From a virus, in the IMG/VR virus record IMGVR_UViG_3300027852_000033, positions 37,905-101,904 of that record: DNA of 64,000 nt. The stretch is one strand, 5' to 3'. The notes beneath the pieces are model-generated. The model saw only the letters and a program-made list of their open reading frames with translations, searched no databases and was not told the origin of the DNA. The position numbers and the translations under genes were made by a program. How positions within the stretch are numbered: position 1 is the stretch's first letter; each line of letters begins with the position of its first letter. This document shows, piece by piece, positions 8,218 to 16,450 of the stretch.

Positions 8218-9552
8218 ATGAAACGAAATTTTGCAGTAGCAGTAGGGTACTCTCATTCCAACCAATTTATGGCAAAGGGATTAAATGGAAGCGCCCAAGG
8301 TGAGCCAGATATGATACATATATTAAATAATATTCCGCATAATAATAGTTCAGGGCACTATCTTGATGATCCTATACTTTTTACCCTTGATCAAAATATA
8401 GAGTTATCATATTTAACCGATGATTATATAACAATATGGAAAACAAACCAAGACCAAAGCGAATTTTACTCTCAAATATCTATTAATATTGAGTCAGGAG
8501 ATTCTCAAAATATAATAAAAATAACACCTGATCCAATTCTATCCAGTGAAGAATATTATATTGTAGTATTAACTGGTGGTGAAAATGGTATAAAATCCAT
8601 TGGCGGTGACATTCTTGATGGAAATTTTGTACTATTTTTTAAATCCGGTGTAACTGTTCGCCCTACAACTGATACTGAAGAACCTATAGAAGGCGTTGAT
8701 CTTTTTCTAGATGGGAAAAAAGAAGAGATCTTTACCCTATCTTCTGATGCCTTTTCAGCGGATAGTGCAAATGCTAGGATATCATTAGTTAATACTATTC
8801 CTGAAGACTATAGTATAGGAGTAAAAAATATAGATAAAGTTATATATATCTATAACGATGATGTATATGATAATGTTCCGGATAATATATTAGTTGGGAA
8901 ATATTCTGAACTCCCAGTTGATCCTGATCCATTTGGGGATAGAGCCATACAATCTAGTGGGGTTATAGTATCCGATCATTCCGTGGCATTTTTAGTATCA
9001 GGAATAGTGGATATTCCAAACCGAGAATATATATTTAAACTTCCTGCTAATAAAATAAGAGGGATAAATAGAGAGGAATACGATAATGTAGATAGATATA
9101 TACGGTTTATGAGTGAATTAACTCCCGTATATGCAACTCCCGATCAGATACTAATTAGGTTAAAAGGGTTTAATCCCGATATGACAATAAGAATATCGGA
9201 ATATGATGTTTATAAACTTATTCATGAAAAATCAATATATGTTTCTACAGAGATAGGAATAACAGTGGATTCCATTAATTTAGCTATGATAAACCGATTA
9301 GTAGTATGTCTTGTATTAAGAGAGCTTATTGTAACTGGAATGCTACTATCAGGCGGCAATATAAAATCAAGAATGTTGCTAATGAATGAAGTAGTCTACG
9401 AGAATTTTGATATTAAAGATATACTCATGGAACTAGATAATTGTATAAAAGAGAATACACCAGAAGGTAGTTCTTTGTCAACAGTTAAAATTGGAATAAA
9501 ATCCGGTAAGTGGATGAACCGGCAAGGTAAGAACTACAATATATATAGGTAA
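8218..9552 (+). CDS. Virion protein with Ig-like (Big_5-type) domain
   Basis: This 444-residue protein has an Ig-like domain at about residues 40-145: a SGHYLDDPILFTLDQNIE start, a central ITIW strand, and a closing SEEYYIVVLTGGENGIKSIGG ... FVLFFKSG, as in Big_5 domains of surface proteins. Residues 230-290 form a second beta region. The final third is helical (ISEYDVYKLIHEKS, LVVCLVLRELIVTGML). It is the first of three genes before the tail sheath, the usual place for neck or head-tail joining proteins, so it may be a neck protein with a decorative Ig domain. Confidence 0.6.
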   Translation: MKRNFAVAVGYSHSNQFMAKGLNGSAQGEPDMIHILNNIPHNNSSGHYLDDPILFTLDQNIELSYLTDDYITIWKTNQDQSEFYSQISINIESGDSQNIIKITPDPILSSEEYYIVVLTGGENGIKSIGGDILDGNFVLFFKSGVTVRPTTDTEEPIEGVDLFLDGKKEEIFTLSSDAFSADSANARISLVNTIPEDYSIGVKNIDKVIYIYNDDVYDNVPDNILVGKYSELPVDPDPFGDRAIQSSGVIVSDHSVAFLVSGIVDIPNREYIFKLPANKIRGINREEYDNVDRYIRFMSELTPVYATPDQILIRLKGFNPDMTIRISEYDVYKLIHEKSIYVSTEIGITVDSINLAMINRLVVCLVLRELIVTGMLLSGGNIKSRMLLMNEVVYENFDIKDILMELDNCIKENTPEGSSLSTVKIGIKSGKWMNRQGKNYNIYR

Positions 9553-9558
9553 TATAAT

Positions 9559-10062
9559 ATGCCAACATGGATAGACATGAGAGATGAGGCTGATGCACTC
9601 ATCAATGGAGATGCCCGCACTGTACCACAAGGATATTGGATTGTACTTCGTATGATGAGAGTTGGACAATATTCTGAATATTGGAATTCCGACAGGCACG
9701 AGGCTGTGGGTGGAACTAAGTGGTTATTTGATGATTATATAATCCGGACTATTTCAAATCCTGGCAAAGCGTATGGAGCTATGCCTAAATTAACAGAAGG
9801 ATCTAAAACAATAATAACATCCGGAGTAGACGATGTCAATAGTAAAATCTTTGCAATAGAGTGGAATACCGAATTTACTCGGTTAGCTTCCAATGAAGAT
9901 ATAATATATGAAATACATGAATATGCATCAATAGAACCCCCCGAGCCTCCCTTACATGTAGATGATAGATATAATATATTACATTCTATAAAATCACATG
10001 GCGACTATGGGCGTACTGAAATGATGTATATTCTAGCAGAAAGAATGCATGGAGAAAGCTAA
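9559..10062 (+). CDS. Putative neck / head-tail connector protein, 167 aa
   Basis: This small protein starts 6 bases after the Ig-like gene and ends directly before the next start (TAATTG). No definite domain is visible. Its size, alpha/beta make-up and place just before the sheath gene fit a head completion or connector protein. The start MPTWIDMRDEADALI is preceded by only a weak ribosome site. Confidence 0.5.
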   Translation: MPTWIDMRDEADALINGDARTVPQGYWIVLRMMRVGQYSEYWNSDRHEAVGGTKWLFDDYIIRTISNPGKAYGAMPKLTEGSKTIITSGVDDVNSKIFAIEWNTEFTRLASNEDIIYEIHEYASIEPPEPPLHVDDRYNILHSIKSHGDYGRTEMMYILAERMHGES

Positions 10063-10851
10063 TTGATAATTAACTTACCATACAGTCCTAATTTTGATTA
10101 TACAGAGTGGGCACAATATCGGCAAAATATATATGGCGATTTTGCTAAGTGGATATGGAGAATTCCCGATAATCCAGACTATCAAAGATTACCAGGTAAT
10201 ACAAATATCTTTGATTTACTAATCTATGTCGGGAAAGTTTTTGATGAATACCTATTACAGATAGCATATACCGGTGAAAACATACTGTATTCCCCTGCTT
10301 ATCCCGATATAATATATACCAGTGAAGGATATACTTCACCAAATAATGAGGCAGATATTTCTAATGATAGTCCTCATATTAAAATACCATACAATGTATC
10401 CTACTCGATCACAAAACGCTCTCCAGCTTCGGTAGATGCACCATTTGGAAGAAAGAAGAACTGGAAGTTTAGACAGTGTGGAGAATTTGAAGACGAAGAA
10501 GGGCAAGTATGGCTACTAAGAACCAGATGGTGGGAAAATCTTGTAGAGTTTGTATCAATAGCAAGATCAGGATATGAAGTAGAATTATTGTGTTTACTAT
10601 TTGAACACTTTATGGATATCAACGAAGGAAAGATGTTAGAAGCCGGTGTTGATAAGATGGTACCATTTGGTAGAATGAAGGAACCATCAATAAAAATAGA
10701 AAACAGTGGTGTCCACCATCGGACCACTTTATTCTGGTTTAGGACTCAAGAGTTCCAATTCGTTGGACCAGTTACTACCATATCTGGTATACAACTAGAC
10801 GTTCACAGTAATGAGAGTAATGGCGATGAAGATGAAAATTATTCACTATAG
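10063..10851 (+). CDS. Putative neck / tail terminator-like protein, 262 aa
   Basis: The TTG start is directly after the previous TAA, with GGAG at 10051-10054 as ribosome site. Residues 1-70 carry many aromatic residues (FDYTEWAQYRQNIYGDFAKW). A beta-rich middle is followed by RTRWWENLVEFVSIARSGYE and a closing beta segment. No family is recognised with certainty. The position directly before the sheath gene suggests tail completion or terminator function. Confidence 0.45.
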   Translation: MIINLPYSPNFDYTEWAQYRQNIYGDFAKWIWRIPDNPDYQRLPGNTNIFDLLIYVGKVFDEYLLQIAYTGENILYSPAYPDIIYTSEGYTSPNNEADISNDSPHIKIPYNVSYSITKRSPASVDAPFGRKKNWKFRQCGEFEDEEGQVWLLRTRWWENLVEFVSIARSGYEVELLCLLFEHFMDINEGKMLEAGVDKMVPFGRMKEPSIKIENSGVHHRTTLFWFRTQEFQFVGPVTTISGIQLDVHSNESNGDEDENYSL

Positions 10852-10872
10852 ACAATAAGGGGGTATGACAAT

Positions 10873-13293
10873 ATGAGTTTAGAAGAATTTAATGGAGTAA
10901 GATCAGAAATAAATGATGCAGGAACTCCACCTGCGGCCATAACTATATCCAGAAATGGTACTTTTATATTTGGAACAGCCAGTGCTGGGCCAATGAATGT
11001 TCCTATCAGACCAACTCCGGAAAATGTTAGAAGGTTGTTTGGTGAAGTGCCAACAGATGCATCTTTTGATACATCAGTAGTCAGAGGATATTATGAATAT
11101 GTAAATTCATCCAAAAATAAAGCTGATGTTGCTTTGGTTAGAGTTGGTAATGTAGACAGAGCAAAAATTGAGTTGTACGAAAATACTGTACATTTATCTG
11201 GCGATCTTAGTTATTCTCTAATAGATGGGCATCCAGCAGAATCAATGTGGATAGAAGCTATTCCTGATGGAGCGCTATATAATAAAACAAAGGTCACTGT
11301 AACTGAAGATACTAGCAATGAACCTACCTATTTTAAAATTGAACTACCGGATGGAACATCTAAAGGCTGGAATCTTTCATTAAATCCATCCGCGCCAGGT
11401 GTTATAACTGGAGTAGCCGATTTAGTTAATCTAATAAATAACGAGAGTGAATTTGAAAACAAAATCATGGCTGGCTATACCCCAATCCTGAAAGAGATAG
11501 ACCTTACTATAATAGAAACTAGTGGGGTAATAGAAATATCATATGATCTTGGACCAACTATAGCCACTGCTAATGAATCTTGGGGTAATAAATTACAAGG
11601 AATACAGAGTGCATATCAAGCAAAAGATGTAGAATATATGGCAGAAGCTGGCGATCTTATATCTATCCTTGATACAATACCGGAAAAATCACTAACTGGT
11701 CCCGGTACTATGGATGATTTTATCAGAGTATCAAATATGGAATCAGTATTAACTGTAACCCCAACTTATGCAAACCAAAGTAATTTGGAACGTGACTTGT
11801 ATTGCAATTCGGTAACTGGATGGGATAATTCTTATTTAATTTCCGGAAGTGTAACCCATGATTGGGCATTTAAGTTATATGTAAAAAGAAATGGCGCATC
11901 TGTTTATACTGAGTTAGAAGAAACTACTCATTATACTCTTAATACTACCACTGCTAAATTAACAATAGTAGAAACTACAAATCTCGGCGATGTTTATTAT
12001 GTATCTTATAGGTACCAGATAAGTTATGCAGAAGCTAAATTAAAATCTGATTTGGTAGATGGCGATGACCGTATGTATTTTATTTCAGGTAATAACATTA
12101 TATTTGGTGCAGAACAACCAACTGATACTTATATATACTATAATGCAAATGTATATTTTGAGAGTGCCGATATTGAAATTAGTGACTACAATACTGCTAC
12201 AATAGAGTTTATTAACGGATCTAACTTACCGGATCCTACTTTAACAGTTACTTTGGAATTACTTGTCGAACCAGAATTACCGGCTATAACCAGTCAAGTT
12301 TTACCAGGTAGTGTCATACAACCTGGCGCTTTATCAGGTGGTAGTGATGGTAGTACAATGACTAAATCTAAATTTACTGAAGCAGTTAAAGCAGCTTTTG
12401 TATCTGTAGATCTTTATCCTAGGAAAAACAATGTAGTCATGGGACTATACTTGGATGATGTAACTGCGGGTTATAATGATGAAACAGGTTTAGCAGAAAA
12501 TAAACCAGTGAATATGCATGCTGCCATATTGCCATATATAGATAGATCGTCTAATCTTGTTAGTGAATGTGTACTTGAAGTTCCGGTTAGACCATTGGCT
12601 GATTTAGACCAATCATCTATCAATACTTGGTTAACCTCTCTAACAGAGAATTCTGATAGTGATCTAAATAGACCGGCTAATTTAATAGATGGTATAAACA
12701 ATTTTAGAGCAGAAGCTCCCCTTGGAGTATTTATCACTTCAATATCAGAGATTAATAGCGGTAGAAAGTACTTTATGAATCCTGCTACTTTATATGCTGC
12801 ATATAAACAGGATATGCCATATAATGAATCAGCTACTCATGGCTTTATACCAGGAAATGTACAGGATCTTGGGGTAAAAATATTTAATGGGGAAACAATA
12901 GGTAAACTAAATGCTAAACGATATACTTCGGCTATAGTAGATTATGGTGAACGTGCAATATGGGCAGATGGCCCTACATTAGCCATAGCTGGAAGGTCTC
13001 AATTTGACAGGCAATTTGTAAGAGATACTACATATTTAGCAGTTGGTATAGCAAGAGAAGTAGCCGAAAAGTATATAGGTAAACCTAGACTTCCTATGTA
13101 TTTGATAGCAATGAAAAAGGATATTTCAAAAGCGCTTGGTATGTTGGTACCAGATGCATTATCTGATTTCTTTGTTAGTCTTATCCCTGTAGAAGATGGA
13201 TATATAACAGGGAATACCAAAATAGGACTATTTTTAGTAACTGCTAAAGAAATACGGAAAGTTACTATAGAAACTTCAATTAGTTTAATATAG
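10873..13293 (+). CDS. Tail sheath protein
   Basis: This is the contractile sheath subunit that surrounds the tail tube. The 806 residues are long for the family. The N-terminus matches (residues 18-60, PPAAITISRNGTFIFGTASAGP then PENVRRLFGE). Large inserted domains lie at 90-480. The conserved C-terminal core is clear: ADGPTLAIAGRSQFDRQFV, TYLAVGIAREVAEKYIGKP and a final VTIETSISLI strand that joins neighbouring subunits. The ribosome site is GGGGGTATG before ATG 10873. It is followed 16 bases later by the tube gene, as in other myoviruses. The inserted part may show on the outside of the tail. Confidence 0.9.
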   Translation: MSLEEFNGVRSEINDAGTPPAAITISRNGTFIFGTASAGPMNVPIRPTPENVRRLFGEVPTDASFDTSVVRGYYEYVNSSKNKADVALVRVGNVDRAKIELYENTVHLSGDLSYSLIDGHPAESMWIEAIPDGALYNKTKVTVTEDTSNEPTYFKIELPDGTSKGWNLSLNPSAPGVITGVADLVNLINNESEFENKIMAGYTPILKEIDLTIIETSGVIEISYDLGPTIATANESWGNKLQGIQSAYQAKDVEYMAEAGDLISILDTIPEKSLTGPGTMDDFIRVSNMESVLTVTPTYANQSNLERDLYCNSVTGWDNSYLISGSVTHDWAFKLYVKRNGASVYTELEETTHYTLNTTTAKLTIVETTNLGDVYYVSYRYQISYAEAKLKSDLVDGDDRMYFISGNNIIFGAEQPTDTYIYYNANVYFESADIEISDYNTATIEFINGSNLPDPTLTVTLELLVEPELPAITSQVLPGSVIQPGALSGGSDGSTMTKSKFTEAVKAAFVSVDLYPRKNNVVMGLYLDDVTAGYNDETGLAENKPVNMHAAILPYIDRSSNLVSECVLEVPVRPLADLDQSSINTWLTSLTENSDSDLNRPANLIDGINNFRAEAPLGVFITSISEINSGRKYFMNPATLYAAYKQDMPYNESATHGFIPGNVQDLGVKIFNGETIGKLNAKRYTSAIVDYGERAIWADGPTLAIAGRSQFDRQFVRDTTYLAVGIAREVAEKYIGKPRLPMYLIAMKKDISKALGMLVPDALSDFFVSLIPVEDGYITGNTKIGLFLVTAKEIRKVTIETSISLI

Positions 13294-13309
13294 AATATAG
13301 GGGGATAAT

Positions 13310-14005
13310 ATGGGAGCTGAAGCAAGTGGAACCGGAATATCAAAGAGTTTTGTAAAAACATATTCCACTTTTAGTGGAGTAGATATAACCGCATTATTTG
13401 ATGACATGACTCTTATGACTGTGCAAGGAATAGCGGTTTCAATAACCAGAGAAAAAGTGCCGGTATATGTATTTGGCAGGTCTAGACCAGTATCAATATC
13501 CAGAGGTAAAAGAGGTATAGCTGGTACTCTTCAATTTGTGTTATTTGATAGAGATGCACTTTATGCACTAACTGATGATCCTGATCATTGGTACTATGCA
13601 CATGCAGATGAAGTAGATTGGTTAACAAATCAAGTTAATTATGCGGATTATCATGCCGAAGTAAATGGTGCAAATCCCGCAGTTGCGGCTTCGGTTAGGA
13701 GCAGACCGGATTATATGGACCAAGTATGGCCGTTTGATGTAACACTCATAGCCCAAAATGAATATGGGCATGGTGCTTGGAGTGCTATAATAGGGCTTGA
13801 AATTATAAATGAAGGTGGAGGTATATCTATGGATGACCTTACCAATGAGGAACAAGCAACTTATATAGCCATACACCGAACACCGTGGTCACCATTAGAG
13901 GACGCATGGTCGGGAGAAGAACAGGCAATGTCTTATGAGGCAGCTTCCGCGGTACTTACACCCGAAGGAACAATTGGGATTGGGACCCCACCTCAAGGCG
14001 GTTAA
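13310..14005 (+). CDS. Tail tube protein
   Basis: This 231-residue protein directly follows the sheath gene and has the tube fold pattern: FSGVDITALFDD, VQGIAVSITREKVPVYVFG, the RGIAGTLQFVLFDRDAL strand-turn-strand and WPFDVTLIAQNEYG. It would stack in hexameric rings to form the inner tube. The ribosome site is GGGGGATA. Its core is clearly repeated in the C-terminal half of the 14168 protein. A terminator follows. Confidence 0.82.
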   Translation: MGAEASGTGISKSFVKTYSTFSGVDITALFDDMTLMTVQGIAVSITREKVPVYVFGRSRPVSISRGKRGIAGTLQFVLFDRDALYALTDDPDHWYYAHADEVDWLTNQVNYADYHAEVNGANPAVAASVRSRPDYMDQVWPFDVTLIAQNEYGHGAWSAIIGLEIINEGGGISMDDLTNEEQATYIAIHRTPWSPLEDAWSGEEQAMSYEAASAVLTPEGTIGIGTPPQGG

Positions 14006-14067
14006 TAAGTAAATATATTTTTAATATATATATTGTAAAAAATAATGTTTCCCTCCTTCCTTTTCCG

Positions 14068-14085
14068 CTAGACATTATAGTCTAG
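14068..14085. repeat. Perfect inverted repeat CTAGAC-6-GTCTAG
   Basis: A 6-base inverted repeat with a 6-base spacer lies between the tube stop and the terminator hairpin. It may be part of a double terminator or a protein site. No T run follows it. Confidence 0.45.
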
Positions 14086-14090
14086 TAACT

Positions 14091-14118
14091 AAAGGGGACC
14101 TTCGGGTCCCCTTTTTTT
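14091..14118 (+). terminator. Rho-independent terminator with UUCG loop
   Basis: A stem AAAGGGGACC / GGTCCCCTTT closed by a TTCG loop is followed by a T run. It ends the sheath-tube transcript, which fits strong expression. Confidence 0.93.
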
Positions 14119-14119
14119 G

Positions 14120-14140
14120 TTTACGTTTTTGTGATATAAT
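14120..14140 (+). promoter_or_regulatory. Possible extended -10 promoter
   Basis: TGATATAAT at 14132-14140 is a perfect extended -10 box, directly after the terminator and 28 bases before ATG 14168. No good -35 box is seen, which extended -10 promoters do not need. Confidence 0.5.
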
Positions 14141-14167
14141 TAATCAAAACTACTTTGAGAGGATAAT

Positions 14168-15538
14168 ATGGGTACTGGTTCAAAAGCACTGGATAGTGTA
14201 TACAACGGGAATATCGGGGGTACAATATATGACCCAAAATATGGAGACCTTCTCAACTATCCTGAAAGTTTAGTAATTGGAGATCAATTATTTCCTATGC
14301 TATTTATATATTATTATGATGAGAAATCCGGGCGCAAAGTGGATCGTGAAAAATTAAAGGAAGGATTGATTCAGTTAACAAAAGATATTATAGAGTATAA
14401 AGGAGGGAAAGATACAAAATACAGTGAAAAACAGCGTAATGATTATATGGCTGATTTTCTAAAATATTCATCTAAATGGAGAAGAGCATTTGAGGATGGG
14501 GTTAATAAAAACCCTACATTTTTATGGCAGTTGGCTAATACTGTAGTAAACCTTATGAATAGATATAAAACCAGGATACCAAGTTCAAAGGGAGAATACT
14601 ACCAAAAGGGGACTGGGAAAAATAAGAAGTTTAGTTATTTTCCAATGATAGAAGCTAATAGTCCAGATGCGCTATATGATACTATGGAAACCCTTAAGAT
14701 ATTATATGAAAACGACATAATAGGATATGATCATAAAATAGGGATAAGGCCAATAAATTTATTCACTGGCGATTTCGCCAAAGATATGAGATATGTTATA
14801 GATGGTATGGAAACTGCCAGAATGCTTGGTCTTCCGGGACAAGGTCTATTTACAGTAAATAATATGCCGAAAACATCATGGATGTATCATACTTTTTCTG
14901 GGGTTGATATAAAAGCTACCGCCTCTTTAAATACTACTGTATCTGAACTAAGTGGACTAACCAGTTTATCATGGTCACTACATAAAGGAAAAACTACACA
15001 GCGGCCACTTGGAAAAACTAGTCCTGCCGGAAGGGCCAGTGGATCTAGAACCATAGCTGGTACTATGATATTTGCACTATCTGATCACCATCCTTTACTA
15101 GATATTATACCAAGTGATTACCCTGTAACAAATAAACTATCTATACTAAATGATCCTAGAGCATGGCGCCCAATGATGTTAGCTGACCAAATACCACCAT
15201 TCGATATAAATTTAATACTAACAAATGAATATGGATTTGCATCAATAGTTACCTTGTATGGAGTAGAAGTGATGGATGAAAGCTGTGTATATGGAGTGGA
15301 TAATCTTATTAATGAATTAGTTATCCAATATGTTGCAGTTACTATGGATCCCATAGTTCAAGTAGAATTGGATGAAAATGGTTTCATTGATCCGTATGGA
15401 TTGCTACAAGGCGGGTATTCTAAATTCTTCGAACATAGAGAAATGGTAGCCCAAGGCATTGCTTACTCTGACCTTGAAGAGAAATACGAAGAATATTATG
15501 ATACTGTGTTCGATGTTCTGAATCGGCAAAGAAATTAA
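14168..15538 (+). CDS. Tail-tube paralogue with N-terminal extension
   Basis: The C-terminal 230 residues (from WMYHTFSGVDIKATA) repeat the order of motifs of the 13310 tube protein: SGVDI, SLSWSLHKGKTTQ, SRTIAGTMIFALSDHHPL, PPFDINLILTNEYG and VEVMDESCVYGVDNLI. The first 225 residues are an unrelated, mostly helical and charged extension. It may form a tube cap, a baseplate-proximal ring, or a minor tube protein. The ribosome site GAGAGG precedes ATG 14168. It is the last plus-strand gene before the minus-strand island. Confidence 0.75.
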   Translation: MGTGSKALDSVYNGNIGGTIYDPKYGDLLNYPESLVIGDQLFPMLFIYYYDEKSGRKVDREKLKEGLIQLTKDIIEYKGGKDTKYSEKQRNDYMADFLKYSSKWRRAFEDGVNKNPTFLWQLANTVVNLMNRYKTRIPSSKGEYYQKGTGKNKKFSYFPMIEANSPDALYDTMETLKILYENDIIGYDHKIGIRPINLFTGDFAKDMRYVIDGMETARMLGLPGQGLFTVNNMPKTSWMYHTFSGVDIKATASLNTTVSELSGLTSLSWSLHKGKTTQRPLGKTSPAGRASGSRTIAGTMIFALSDHHPLLDIIPSDYPVTNKLSILNDPRAWRPMMLADQIPPFDINLILTNEYGFASIVTLYGVEVMDESCVYGVDNLINELVIQYVAVTMDPIVQVELDENGFIDPYGLLQGGYSKFFEHREMVAQGIAYSDLEEKYEEYYDTVFDVLNRQRN

Positions 15539-15556
15539 TTAGGATAACTTCTTTAG

Positions 15557-15781
15557 TTACCAATATGGCTTTTTTGTATCTGATGCATGTGATAGTTGTA
15601 CTTTCTTCTCAAGTTTTAAATCATCTGGGTCAAGATAAAATACTGGGCCGCGGAACCCACATGCGCACCATATACCATATGTATCTTTGTAGCCCTCTGG
15701 TCCATGTAATTCATGTCCGCACTCTTTTTCAAGATACGAATATGGGCAGTTATACAAAGAGTAATCTGCCTGATTTTTCAT
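15557..15781 (-). CDS. Lar-like zinc-ribbon protein, 74 aa
   Basis: The protein has spaced Cys residues and a closing WCACGFRGPVFYL segment much like the small Lar / restriction-alleviation-like zinc-ribbon proteins common in phages. The first Cys pair is irregular (CPYSYLEKECGH), so zinc binding is not certain. It is the last gene of the minus-strand island and faces the tube paralogue tail to tail with an 18-base gap. Lar proteins modulate type I restriction, but for this one that role is only a suggestion. Confidence 0.5.
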   Translation of the reverse strand: MKNQADYSLYNCPYSYLEKECGHELHGPEGYKDTYGIWCACGFRGPVFYLDPDDLKLEKKVQLSHASDTKKPYW

Positions 15782-15786
15782 TGATA

Positions 15787-16101
15787 CTACTCCTTATTTG
15801 TATGAATTGTCTGATCCAATTTTGGTGGTAAGTTTTCAGGACCTTTTCCGCCATCGGGAATATTTACATGTTCAAAATTGGGAGACTCCATTAATGGTTC
15901 TTTGCTCAAAACTATTAATCGGCTAACATCCAACCAAATACCATTGGTTATTTCTCCTTCTTTACCAAGTGCTATTGATCTTACCACAGCCTGAATACAT
16001 CCATATAAATCAAAAGATACGGAGGTTACTACTCCTTTAAAATCAGAAACTTTATCTTTTACTTCATGCCCTAATAATTCTAAATGCTTTTCGACACTCA
16101 T
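15787..16101 (-). CDS. Conserved phage protein of unknown function, 104 aa
   Basis: The segment LLGHEVKDKVSDFKGVVTSVSFDLYGCIQAVV ends in WLDVSRLIVL. It is characteristic of a small beta-barrel protein seen in many phage genomes, usually without known function. The C-terminal 35 residues are Pro-rich and probably disordered. Genes on both sides have the same direction with short gaps. Confidence 0.6.
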   Translation of the reverse strand: MSVEKHLELLGHEVKDKVSDFKGVVTSVSFDLYGCIQAVVRSIALGKEGEITNGIWLDVSRLIVLSKEPLMESPNFEHVNIPDGGKGPENLPPKLDQTIHTNKE

Positions 16102-16168
16102 AAATTTACTCCTTATTTATATTGTTTTATCTAATTTGCAAGTAAAAAATAATCTGCTTATTTTTTCA

Positions 16169-16450
16169 TTACCCCTCCTTTTTTTGTCTTTTTACTTCCT
16201 TCTTTGCACTATGAATACGAACAGTTGCTCGTATCAATAATGTTAAAGGTAACAACGCAAGACATACTAAAATAGTGATGCCAACTCTCAAACTTGTGAC
16301 GAAATGACACATCACCTCATACAATGTTGCAAATAACTCTTTAACAAACTTACCAGTATCAAGCCGCAAAAACTCAATAATATTCATTTTGGCGACATTA
16401 GACTCGCAATTTCTAATTTTGCCATTATCTCTAATAAACTCTTTCTTCAT
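16169..16450 (-). CDS. Single-pass membrane protein, 93 aa
   Basis: A hydrophobic segment near residues 54-76 (VGITILVCLALLPLTLLI) is followed by a basic tail (HSAKKEVKRQKKEG), so the C-terminus is probably cytoplasmic. The start lies 20 bases inside the 3' end of the giant secreted gene, which suggests coupled translation and perhaps a joint function. A holin-like role is possible from size and topology but unsupported. Confidence 0.55.
   Translation of the reverse strand: MKKEFIRDNGKIRNCESNVAKMNIIEFLRLDTGKFVKELFATLYEVMCHFVTSLRVGITILVCLALLPLTLLIRATVRIHSAKKEVKRQKKEG

Noticed and set aside
15539-15556. Bidirectional terminator between convergent genes
   Set aside because: The 18-base gap has no stem or T run.
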